This document shows, piece after piece, positions 17,007 to 25,179 of a DNA stretch of 64,000 nucleotides. The notes beneath the pieces were generated by a model. The model was given only the letters and a program-made list of their open reading frames with translations, did no database searches and was not told the origin of the DNA. Position 1 is the stretch's first letter; each line of letters starts with the position of its first letter. Source of the stretch: CBDDGJ01 sp965199285 (GTDB lineage: Bacteria; Pseudomonadota; Alphaproteobacteria; RS24); NCBI GenBank assembly GCA_965199285.1, contig OZ240687.1, positions 1,984,001 to 2,048,000 on the forward strand, read 5' to 3'. A program made the translations under genes and the position numbers.

Positions 17007-17243
17007 TTACAACCATTTCCCTTGCCATACGACATGGCCGATAATCTCTACTGTTTGGTCAAGAAAGCGTCCCGCATAATCAGGGTTATCAGAATCCAAA
17101 AGCCATTGCCCTGCCTCAAGTTGACGCAAGCGTTTCACGATAACTCCATCTTCCGAGCGTGCAACAACGATCTTGTTTGGTATGAGGTTCGTCTTCGAAC
17201 GGTCAACAAGGATGGTGTCTTCGTGTAACAGAGTTGGCATCAT
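17007..17243 (-). pseudogene. truncated S24 peptidase / LexA-like repressor, C-terminal domain only
   Basis: Seventy-eight codons beginning MMPTLLHEDTILVDRS and containing KIVVAR, GVIVKRLRQL and DNPDYAGRF, the C-terminal self-cleavage domain of phage-type S24 repressors. Upstream codons read LLSYS-MMPT, so the catalytic serine of the 'SM.PT' motif is still present. A TGA lies only six codons before the ATG and the whole DNA-binding half is missing. The lysine of the dyad (VKRL) is retained. Probably a prophage or element-repressor remnant. Confidence 0.6.
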
Positions 17244-17484
17244 GCTATATGAAAGAAGTCATTTCGTGTTTGCACGATAATGGTTTTGTAAAAGAGTATT
17301 AAAAGTTTGAAAGAACTTATGGCACGAGGCGTTATGGGATTTGAAATCAGGGAAGATATGTTTCGACCATCGGTTATGAAAGCCGGTTTGACGCGTTTTA
17401 TCTTTTGGGTGTGGCGTGATGAGTTGGGGGTTTTAGACTCCTATTCTGATGCGATTACCAGAGGCACTAGAGAGATGATGTATC

Positions 17485-17829
17485 ATGCCTAATGTTCGCT
17501 TCCTGCTAGTTGGTGGGTATATACTACATATACTAACTGACATATATCTACTCAACAGGTATATGAATAAGATTCGTGACCATTACAGTATAAAAAACAT
17601 GGAGCCCTGTGAATTTTTTCATGGTCGATATAGGATCGAGTTTTTAGATGTTTCTGTAGGTCTCCACATTTTGTATTATTTACAATATTGTATATTTCTT
17701 AGTCTTATTAGCTATTTGGCGTTATATTTTGCTTCATATTTATCGTGGAGTTATTTATTGATAATAGTGGTGATTTTTTGGGTCGGGAAAGCTTTTTTCT
17801 ATGGCTATCCGCTTTTTGTAGCGTGTTGA
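17485..17829 (+). CDS. small membrane protein, unknown
   Basis: A 114-residue protein with a hydrophobic N-terminus (FLLVGGYILHILTDIYLL), a short charged loop and two further strong hydrophobic segments (HILYYLQYCIFLSLISYLAL and SYLLIIVVIFWVGKAFFYGY). That makes about three membrane spans. Not recognised. Codon use is AT-rich like the neighbouring defence patch. No good ribosome binding site is visible, so the start may be wrong. Confidence 0.45.
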   Translation: MPNVRFLLVGGYILHILTDIYLLNRYMNKIRDHYSIKNMEPCEFFHGRYRIEFLDVSVGLHILYYLQYCIFLSLISYLALYFASYLSWSYLLIIVVIFWVGKAFFYGYPLFVAC

Positions 17830-17838
17830 GGTAGTAAA

Positions 17839-17943
17839 ATGAGTGAAGTTACAACAATAAAATTTGATGGGTTGCAGGTAGTATTATTAGATGGGACAGA
17901 TAAGGTGACGCACCAAAGAGAGATTTTTTTAATGAAGTTTTGA
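17839..17943 (+). CDS. possible 34-residue small protein
   Basis: ATG at 17839 with GAGG nine bases upstream opens 34 codons: MSEVTTIKFDGLQVVLLD at the N-terminus, then a charged tail. It lies nine bases after the membrane-protein stop. It could be a small partner or a fragment of a larger lost gene. Weak evidence. Confidence 0.3.
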   Translation: MSEVTTIKFDGLQVVLLDGTDKVTHQREIFLMKF

Positions 17944-18013
17944 TCCATGTATTGACCAATCTGGTTATACCGCTTATAGATGCTGCCGCATTTTACCCGA
18001 ATGAAAAACGCCA

Positions 18014-20737
18014 ATGACGGACTTAAAATCAAAGCTTAGTGATGAATTAAAACGCTATCGCGAACAGGGAAAATTGATTTCAGATATTAACCCGATTTCG
18101 GCATTGGCGGATTCGATTCTCGATCGTCTTTATAAGGCGGAGATTGATACGGACGATATAGAGTCATTGCTGGATATTCTGGGTGCAGATTTATGGCAGC
18201 AGCAGGTTGAAGGGTTGGCGCAAAAATCTGGCGTGCGGCAAGACAGCGCGCTGGACAAGTTGGACATTGAGAGGCTTGATTTTTCGCGCCCCCTATATCG
18301 GGCGGTATTTACGGCGCATCCGGTGTTTTCTTTGCAAACAGAAACCGCGCATGCGCTCTCGCGGGCGGCAGCAGGTGGGGCGGATACATATCAACCAGAT
18401 GCTTATGCGCCGCGCGCCCGCATCAGCTTGCAAGATGAACATGCCGAAGCGATGGACGCGCTTGTGCATGCCCGCGCCGCGATAAGAAAGCTCACGCAAA
18501 ACCTGCTTGCGAAAGCAGGGCGCAAAGATATTGTGCCGCGCGTTTTAGGTGTTTCGACATGGGTTGGCTATGATATGGATGGCCGCGCCGATATTAGCTG
18601 GCTGGATAGTTTTACCCTCCGCTTGCGCGAAAAAGCAATGGGGTTGGACATATATATTGAGCAGTGCAAGGGCATTGAGGCTCTGTCCGCCATTCAATCC
18701 CGCTTGCAAGCAGAGCATGAGGCAACCCTTGCAGATGTCGAGCGGTTTAGCACTATTCAAAGCAATGATGATTTTATTACGGCCGCCAATCACCTTACCG
18801 AGCGGCCAGATAAGCTAACAGCCCTATCGCCTTTGGTTGAAGAGCTAAAGCAAATTGCTGCTGGTGAGCAAGATGAACAAGCCTATCGCATATTGGCACT
18901 TGCCGGTGATATGGCATCTCACGGATTGGGGATGGGGGAAATTCATTTGCGGGTAAATGCGGTGCAGCTTCGCAATGCCATGCGTGCGGTTGATGGTCGC
19001 GCTGTTTCGGTTTCGGGTGACCATGTCCCAAACCGTTCATTGGTTGATCGGCTTGCCCATCGTATCCGTACCGAAGCGGCGTGGGATATTAATTTTCATA
19101 ATCTTGATGAGGAAACCGCAACCGCACGGCGGCAATTTATGTTGGCAGCGCAAACGCTCAAACATGTTGATAGCGAGCAGCCTATTCGATTCCTGATTGC
19201 GGAATGTGAGCAGCCCATCACCATTATGTCGGCGCTCTATCTGGCTCATAAATTTAACATTTCTGAGCATTTGGATATTTCACCTTTGTTTGAAACTGCT
19301 TTTGGTCTGGAGCGCGGCGCGCAAATGATGGCACAATTATTGGCGCATGAAACTTATCGTGATTATGTCCGCAAAAGGGGGCGCTTGGCGATTCAAACTG
19401 GCTTTTCTGATGCGGGGCGGTTTATTGGACAAATCACCGCAAATCTTGCGATTGAACGTGTGCAGCTTAAAGTCGCGCAGCTTGTCGCGCAGTATTTTTC
19501 TGGTGATGTTGATTTGCTCTTGTTTAATACACATGGTGAGTCGATGGGGCGCGGGCATGCTTATGGGGATATACAAAGCCGCCAGAATTATATTTTCACC
19601 CCCTTTGTGCGCGCCCAATGTCAAGCGATGAATGTGCATGTACAGCATCAATCGAGCTTTCAAGGAGGCGACGGCTATCGCTATTTTTCAAATCAAAAAA
19701 TTGCTGACGCAACCATGCTTCATCTGTTGCTTGCTGAAACACGCGCGCCGGATGAGAGCGAAATAAATGATCCCTTCTATCAAGCGCAAGAATTTTCACT
19801 GGATATGTTTTTATCATTGAAGAGCTGGCACGAGCAGATATTTCATGATCCGCATTATATTGAGCTTTTGGATATGTTTGGCACAAATCTATTGCCGGTG
19901 ACGGGCTCGCGTCCCTCCAAGCGGGTGGTGCAAGCAGGGATGGGGCGGCGTGACCCTTCCAAAATTCGTGCCATTCCCCATAATGCAATTTTGCAACAGC
20001 TTGGCTTTTGCTTGCATATTATTTCAGGGATTGGCCGTGCCGCACAAATTGATGGTGAGAATTTTGTAAACCTTTATCCCGTTTCACCACGCTTGCAACA
20101 AGTTTTGGGGATGGCATTGCGGGCAAAAGCGCTCGGTTCGCTCAATACGCTTTCGGCTTATGGACGACTTTTGGATAAAGGCTTTTGGATTGACCGCGCC
20201 TATCATGATTTTCAACCCACACATTTGCGCGCTTTCCGGCGGTTGGGAACCGCATTGGGAGAAAGCCGACGGGCGCAATCGGTAAAACAAATGGTCGCAA
20301 CCCTGCGGGATGATTTAATCGACCTTTATCGCCTTGCGAACCAGCTTGGAGAGGATACTGTGCGTATTGAGGGAGACGAACGGCTGACGCTCGACATGCT
20401 GCACGCTTTGCGTATCGCTTTGATTATGGATACGCTTATAATCATCGCCCGCACCCCGCGCTTTACTGAATCCCAAAAACATCGCAATGAAGATGTGTTG
20501 CGGCACGCTTTATTATTAGACTTTGAAGCGGCACTGGATATTATTCGTGAAGAATTTTTTCTGAACCGTGAAACAAGTCAAACGGGTGGATTATCGGAAG
20601 CAGAAACCTATCGCAGCGATAATCCATCGCAATATCATTTATTGGAAAATGAAATTATTGCACCTGTAGAAAATCATCACAAAAAAATCATTCTCATCAC
20701 ACAAATGATTAGCGCGCATTATAACGCGCATGGCTAG
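18014..20737 (+). CDS. ppc: divergent phosphoenolpyruvate carboxylase
   Basis: A 907-residue protein of PEPC length and layout. The family's TAHPTE site appears as TAHPVFSLQTE (H at residue 102), and a GSRPSKR motif followed by IRAIPHNAILQQLG (~630-660) matches the GSRPA(K/R)R...RAIPW region. Other classic signatures are changed: the 'GDRDGNP' loop is GYDMDGRAD (~residue 185), the glycine-rich 'HGRGG' loop is HGESMGRG (~507), and the 'TEQGE' segment reads SFQGGDGYRYF. PEPC makes oxaloacetate from PEP and bicarbonate. This is either a divergent lineage form or one with altered function. It stands alone, between the defence patch and the alginate locus, with a poor ribosome binding site. Confidence 0.75.
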   Translation: MTDLKSKLSDELKRYREQGKLISDINPISALADSILDRLYKAEIDTDDIESLLDILGADLWQQQVEGLAQKSGVRQDSALDKLDIERLDFSRPLYRAVFTAHPVFSLQTETAHALSRAAAGGADTYQPDAYAPRARISLQDEHAEAMDALVHARAAIRKLTQNLLAKAGRKDIVPRVLGVSTWVGYDMDGRADISWLDSFTLRLREKAMGLDIYIEQCKGIEALSAIQSRLQAEHEATLADVERFSTIQSNDDFITAANHLTERPDKLTALSPLVEELKQIAAGEQDEQAYRILALAGDMASHGLGMGEIHLRVNAVQLRNAMRAVDGRAVSVSGDHVPNRSLVDRLAHRIRTEAAWDINFHNLDEETATARRQFMLAAQTLKHVDSEQPIRFLIAECEQPITIMSALYLAHKFNISEHLDISPLFETAFGLERGAQMMAQLLAHETYRDYVRKRGRLAIQTGFSDAGRFIGQITANLAIERVQLKVAQLVAQYFSGDVDLLLFNTHGESMGRGHAYGDIQSRQNYIFTPFVRAQCQAMNVHVQHQSSFQGGDGYRYFSNQKIADATMLHLLLAETRAPDESEINDPFYQAQEFSLDMFLSLKSWHEQIFHDPHYIELLDMFGTNLLPVTGSRPSKRVVQAGMGRRDPSKIRAIPHNAILQQLGFCLHIISGIGRAAQIDGENFVNLYPVSPRLQQVLGMALRAKALGSLNTLSAYGRLLDKGFWIDRAYHDFQPTHLRAFRRLGTALGESRRAQSVKQMVATLRDDLIDLYRLANQLGEDTVRIEGDERLTLDMLHALRIALIMDTLIIIARTPRFTESQKHRNEDVLRHALLLDFEAALDIIREEFFLNRETSQTGGLSEAETYRSDNPSQYHLLENEIIAPVENHHKKIILITQMISAHYNAHG

Positions 20738-21204
20738 AACATATCTGGGAAACATGCTCCTTTTATAGAAACTTTGGGCACGCTTCCGCCCGGGATATAT
20801 GCAAAAACACGGCACTGACTGCGCGTAACACGATAAGTTGATGCGCCAATAAAATGTATAAAGAATCGGGAACGATATAGAGCCGCATGTTACAAGCAAA
20901 AAAGGGCTCTTTATAGAAGACCTTCTAATACTTTCTCTAACAGGTGTTAGAAAAACGTGCCCCCTCGCCAGGGAACAGTTTAGCCACACCATAAATTGCC
21001 ATATTAAAATTGGTAATACCAATATAATGAAAAAGGTATGAATTTATGGTTGACATAATTGGATATGCAACATAGTTTAGGTTTGTGATGCAAAACTGTG
21101 TCACGTAGGGGCTATGTCTCACCCCGTCTTTTGGGGGTAGACGTTTCGGGCTTTTGACCAAACTGAGATATGGCTGGAATCAAAATTATTATGGGAGGAT
21201 ATTT
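20738..21204 (+). promoter_or_regulatory. control region of the TonB receptor gene
   Basis: A 467 bp gap. A perfect 15 bp palindrome ATTGGTAATACCAAT lies at 21009-21023, typical of GntR/FadR-family (UxuR/ExuR-like) operators. TTGACA (21050-21055) is followed after 17 bases by TAGTTT (21073-21078), a plausible sigma-70-type promoter. GGGAGG at 21192-21197 is the ribosome binding site. Half-sites of the same operator occur before the gntR gene (ATTGGTAT at 24253) and the lyase operon (25089). At 20831-20847 lies CGATAAGTTGATGCGCC, a piece of the dispersed repeat seen at 58.4 and 60.8 kb. Confidence 0.65.
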
Positions 21205-24147
21205 ATGAAAAGATTTTGTATTAAAAAATTGTTGTTGGGAAGTGCGATGGCTTCCCTATTGGTTTTTCCAGTACAGGCGCAAGATGCAGACATTGATGAG
21301 GTTGTGGTAACTGGTATTCGATCATCTCTAAAGAGTGCATTAAATACGAAGCGCAATTCAGATAATCTTATTGAGGTTATCAATGCCGAGGATATTGGTA
21401 AACTGCCTGACCAGAACTTAGCTGAAGTTCTCGAAAATGTAACAGGTATCCAAATCACCCGTACGGCAGGTGTTGGTACAGGCGTACAAATTCGGGGCAC
21501 GAATGCCAACCGAACAGAAATCAATGGTATTTCAACAATTGGTTCTGGATCCGGCCGTTCAGGGATTGATTTTGAAGATGTTTCTGCGGCGATGATCGGT
21601 TCTATCGAAGTCACGAAAGCGCCAGAATCCAAAACCATTGAAGGTTCAGTGGGTGGGACAATCAACCTCAAGACCATTCGCCCGCTTGAACTGGATGAGC
21701 GCCTTTTTACGATTCGGCTGCAAGGCGAAGATAGCAGCTTAACCACAGATGGCACAACGCCACGCGGGGCACTTACTTTCGGTGATACCTGGTCAAATCA
21801 ACATGGTGAATTTGGTGCCGTTGTGAGTCTGAGTTATTCTGAGCAGGATGTTACAGCGTTTCGCCCAAGGGTTGACCGCGACAATCTCGTTGCCTCAGAC
21901 AGTGGCGCTGCGAGCGCACAATCGTTTGATTTTCTGCCTATTCAATTCTTAAATCAGGATTATGATAATTTTGAATATGAAACCACAAATTTTGCAGGAA
22001 GCTTTGAATGGGCACTAAATGATGAGGTGACACTGTTTTTCGATTCCATTATCAATAGTCAGGAGCGCAGAGAGGAAAGTTCACGTGTGCAAGCGTCCGG
22101 TGTCAGCAGCTTGCGAAATAGTTCGGTTCCAACCGCATTTGAGACCGTAAATTTCGGAACCCTGAATGGTCGAGATGGAACGCAAAACCTTGGCAGCATT
22201 CAGGCAGCTCTGACGGGGGTTATAGGGGTCGATTTGACAGTTGACGATGATGATCCAAATCTTCGTTTTTCATCTGATACAAATTCACGTTTGACCGACA
22301 GTGAAATATTTAGTCTCGGTGGCGATTGGGAAAAAGATAATTGGTCTGGGAGAGTAGAGATATCGAAGTCAACTTCAGATTCCAAAACCCCAAGTTTCAA
22401 TACAACACTTAACTTTATCAATCCCAATGCACCGTTGGATGCTGGCGGCGGCAATGATAATAGCGTGCCGTTTGTCTATGATTTGCGTGGTGGGGCTTTG
22501 ACCTTCGCCGTTGCGCAAGATGCTGAATATGGCCCTACCGACGCGCAATTGCTAGACCCTGCAAATGTCGTATTGCGTGACGTAAACATTGGTCAGGATA
22601 CGGCAAAGAATGAGGAAACAGCCTTTCGTTCTGATTTCACATATGATTTGACAGATAGTAAAATGTTTACAGACTATATAACATCGATTGATTTCGGCTT
22701 TCGCTACAATAAAAATACCAGCACAAGAAACCAAATTCGTTCGAATGTTGGTTTGAGAAGTTTGTCGGACAGCCCGAGAGGTAATTTATTTTCTGAACTT
22801 ATCGTTCGTGGCCCTTCGAATTTTGGAGATGCCGATGGGCGTGCTTTGTATGTTGATAATTTCCTGCTGATTAATCCTGAATTTGTAGCGTCCAATCCAG
22901 GTCGTGCGATCGAGATTTTGAATGCGGCTATAACCGAGCATGGTGGGTCAAGATCAATCAGTAATCCAACTTCAAATCAGACTGGATTTTTTAGTATTGA
23001 AGAAAAAACGACAGCTTTATATGCGCAGGCAAATTTTGAGTATAATATTTTCCGCGGTAATGTTGGGCTCCGACATGTGAAAACGGATATATCTTCAACT
23101 GGTAATTCTGTTCTGAACGGTGAAGCTACACCGGTTACAACAACAGCCAGTTATGATTTTATGCTACCACGTTTTAATTTGGTCGCGACCCCCAGAGACG
23201 ATGTTAATCTTCGGCTTAGCTGGAGCAAAGATATTCGGCGTCCGGATTTTGATGATTTGTCTACGTCGCGGACATATTCTACAAGTCCTAATACAGCTGT
23301 TGCTTTGGGTAATCCAGGCCTGAAACCTGAAGAAGTTGACTCTTTCGATATTGCCGCAGAATGGTATTTTGCCCCCTCTGCCGTGGTTAGTGTTGGTTAC
23401 TTCAGTAAAGAGCGGACAAATTTGTTTGTAACCCAACAGGAAGATCCGGTTGAAGACGCAAGTGGTTTCCGTGATGTTACCGCGCCATGTGAAGGCGGCG
23501 GTATCTTCAATCCGATTGCAGATGTGAATGTTTTTGGGCCTGAAGGTGGCGTAGGGGTATGTGTACCTTTCTCAACCACAGTTAATGACTCTGGTAAGAC
23601 AAAGCAAAAAGGCTGGGAATTTACCATTCAATATGATCTTTCTGAGTTTGAAGACGAACTTGGCTGGGCATCCGGTTTTGGCGCTCAGGCTAATTATACC
23701 ATTCAGGATTTCTCAGGTGGACAAACTTTCAATAGTGCGACAAGCCGTGCAAGTGCCGTATTCGCAGCAATTAATCCTGCCAATACCAATGTCACATTCC
23801 ACCAGCCATTGATTGACCTATCGGAGAAAGCCTATAACCTGACGATGTATTACGAAAAATATGGCTTATCAGCCCGCATGCGTTATACATGGCGGGAAGC
23901 TTATCGCTCAACCGATTTTGGTAGTACATCCAGCTTTCCTTGGGGCTTTCCGGTTGTTCAAGATGATAGAGGGCAACTTAATGCCAGTGTTAGCTATGCT
24001 GTGAATGACAATTTAACACTTGATCTTGAGGGCATTAACCTTACTGAGTCTGAGGTTACCCAACATTGTGTGAATAATGGGGCATTGCTCTGCTTCCAGG
24101 GTCTTACTGATCGCCGAATTACTTTTGGCGCAAGCTATAGATTCTAA
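21205..24147 (+). CDS. TonB-dependent outer-membrane receptor for alginate oligomers (inferred substrate)
   Basis: A 980-residue protein from the ATG at 21205, preferred over an in-frame upstream start because GGGAGG precedes it. Signal peptide MKRFCIKKLLLGSAMASLL...VQAQ, then DEVVVTGIRSSLKSAL (TonB-box/plug start). The plug domain has EDIGKLPDQNLAEVLENVTG and SIEVTKAPESKTIEGSVGG. The C-terminal beta-barrel ends in DRRITFGASYRF with terminal Phe. This is the Caulobacter-type TonB receptor family that imports carbohydrates. The substrate is inferred from its place at the head of the alginate locus and the operator shared with it. A strong terminator follows at 24206. Confidence 0.85.
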   Translation: MKRFCIKKLLLGSAMASLLVFPVQAQDADIDEVVVTGIRSSLKSALNTKRNSDNLIEVINAEDIGKLPDQNLAEVLENVTGIQITRTAGVGTGVQIRGTNANRTEINGISTIGSGSGRSGIDFEDVSAAMIGSIEVTKAPESKTIEGSVGGTINLKTIRPLELDERLFTIRLQGEDSSLTTDGTTPRGALTFGDTWSNQHGEFGAVVSLSYSEQDVTAFRPRVDRDNLVASDSGAASAQSFDFLPIQFLNQDYDNFEYETTNFAGSFEWALNDEVTLFFDSIINSQERREESSRVQASGVSSLRNSSVPTAFETVNFGTLNGRDGTQNLGSIQAALTGVIGVDLTVDDDDPNLRFSSDTNSRLTDSEIFSLGGDWEKDNWSGRVEISKSTSDSKTPSFNTTLNFINPNAPLDAGGGNDNSVPFVYDLRGGALTFAVAQDAEYGPTDAQLLDPANVVLRDVNIGQDTAKNEETAFRSDFTYDLTDSKMFTDYITSIDFGFRYNKNTSTRNQIRSNVGLRSLSDSPRGNLFSELIVRGPSNFGDADGRALYVDNFLLINPEFVASNPGRAIEILNAAITEHGGSRSISNPTSNQTGFFSIEEKTTALYAQANFEYNIFRGNVGLRHVKTDISSTGNSVLNGEATPVTTTASYDFMLPRFNLVATPRDDVNLRLSWSKDIRRPDFDDLSTSRTYSTSPNTAVALGNPGLKPEEVDSFDIAAEWYFAPSAVVSVGYFSKERTNLFVTQQEDPVEDASGFRDVTAPCEGGGIFNPIADVNVFGPEGGVGVCVPFSTTVNDSGKTKQKGWEFTIQYDLSEFEDELGWASGFGAQANYTIQDFSGGQTFNSATSRASAVFAAINPANTNVTFHQPLIDLSEKAYNLTMYYEKYGLSARMRYTWREAYRSTDFGSTSSFPWGFPVVQDDRGQLNASVSYAVNDNLTLDLEGINLTESEVTQHCVNNGALLCFQGLTDRRITFGASYRF

Positions 24148-24205
24148 CTGTTTCGACATTAACGAATCTATCTTAGGGCTTTTATTTTCCTCCTTAAGCT
24201 CTGGG

Positions 24206-24245
24206 AAGCCCGATCTTCTAAAAATGAAGGTCGGGCTTTTCTTTA
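24206..24245 (+). terminator. intrinsic terminator after the TonB receptor gene
   Basis: AAGCCCGATCTTC (24206-24218) pairs with GAAGGTCGGGCTT (24226-24238), 13 bp with one G-U pair, seven-base loop, followed by TTTTCTTT. A textbook rho-independent terminator separating the receptor from the regulator. Confidence 0.9.
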
Positions 24246-24296
24246 ATACAAAATTGGTATAAGCTTTTTACACTATTAGCAAAGAGAAATCATGCC

Positions 24297-25055
24297 ATGA
24301 GTGGAAATACCAATAAACAACGTTTATATTTAACTGTAGCCAATCAAATACTAGAATTGATCGATTCAGGCCATTTTCCGGTCGGTAGTCGCTTACCTGG
24401 TGAGCGTGATTTAGCTGAACGCTTTGGCGTTAGTCGGGTAGCTATTCGTGAAGCAGAAATTGCTTTACAGGCACAAGGCCGTCTTGAAATTAAAATTGGG
24501 TCGGGGGCTTATGTTTGTGATGGCAAAGATGCTTCGATATATGGGTTTCCGAAAGTTGGGCCGTTCGAGCTGACGGAGGCGCGCGCGCTATTTGAAGCCG
24601 AGGCAGCGGCTTTAGCAGCGTCCCTTATTTCAGATGACGAAATAGACCAATTACAGGAATATATTGATATAATGGCGCATCGTAAGAGTAATCCAATGTC
24701 TGCGGATGAAGCCGATTGTGCTTTCCATCAGACGATTGCACGGGCAACTAATAATCATGCCATTATATTCACCATCGAAAAAATGTGGCAGATGCGTAAC
24801 GAAGCATCGATAATGCAAAATATTTATCGCAATGTTTGTGATCGGGATGCAAACTCACGCGAGCAGGAGCATCAGGCAATATTGGATGCATTAAGAAAGC
24901 GTGATCCACAAGCCGCACGCCTTGCGATGCGCGCCCATTTTATGCGGTTGATCGAAGCATTGTTAGAAGATGCCGAACAGACCGCTTATGAAGAGGTGAA
25001 GCGTAAAACCTCGGAAAGTCGGTCACGCTTTTTATTAACCAAGACTATTGTTTAG
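24297..25055 (+). CDS. GntR/FadR-family regulator of the alginate locus
   Basis: A 252-residue protein. Winged helix at the N-terminus: GSRLPGERDLAERFGVSRVA, then IREAEIALQAQGRLEIKIGSG. The C-terminal FCD ligand domain has FEAEAAALAA, AFHQTIARATNN, HQAILDALRKRD and AARLAMRAHF, with the Asp/His residues that bind a metal and an acidic ligand. Regulators of this type in uronate pathways respond to KDG-like intermediates. The palindrome at 21009 and half-sites before this gene and before the lyase operon are likely targets. It stands between the receptor terminator and the lyase operon. Confidence 0.85.
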   Translation: MSGNTNKQRLYLTVANQILELIDSGHFPVGSRLPGERDLAERFGVSRVAIREAEIALQAQGRLEIKIGSGAYVCDGKDASIYGFPKVGPFELTEARALFEAEAAALAASLISDDEIDQLQEYIDIMAHRKSNPMSADEADCAFHQTIARATNNHAIIFTIEKMWQMRNEASIMQNIYRNVCDRDANSREQEHQAILDALRKRDPQAARLAMRAHFMRLIEALLEDAEQTAYEEVKRKTSESRSRFLLTKTIV

Positions 25056-25088
25056 AATACAAACCGATTTTATTAATTGGTTATATAT

Positions 25089-25135
25089 ATTGGTAATATA
25101 TTGTGGTTGACGGTTAATCTTTGACTGCTTATAAT
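25089..25135 (+). promoter_or_regulatory. promoter and operator half-site of the alginate lyase operon
   Basis: TTGACG (25107-25112) and TATAAT (25130-25135) are separated by exactly 17 bases, a near-consensus promoter. Four bases upstream of the -35 box lies ATTGGTAATATATTG (25089-25103). Its left half equals the palindrome before the TonB receptor gene and its right half is degenerate. Binding of the neighbouring GntR protein here would block or modulate the promoter. Confidence 0.75.
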
Positions 25136-25179
25136 CCCTATGCACTTCTCGACAAGTGAGAATATAAAATGGCTGGGGG

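Noticed and set aside
17307..17492. 61-codon plus-strand frame before the small membrane protein
   Set aside because: Weak start, no domain, overlaps the next frame; could be a degraded fragment but cannot be supported.
21189..21755. 188-codon minus-strand frame inside the TonB receptor gene
   Set aside because: A shadow of the receptor coding sequence; Ser/Pro/Val-rich product of the antisense frame with no start signal.
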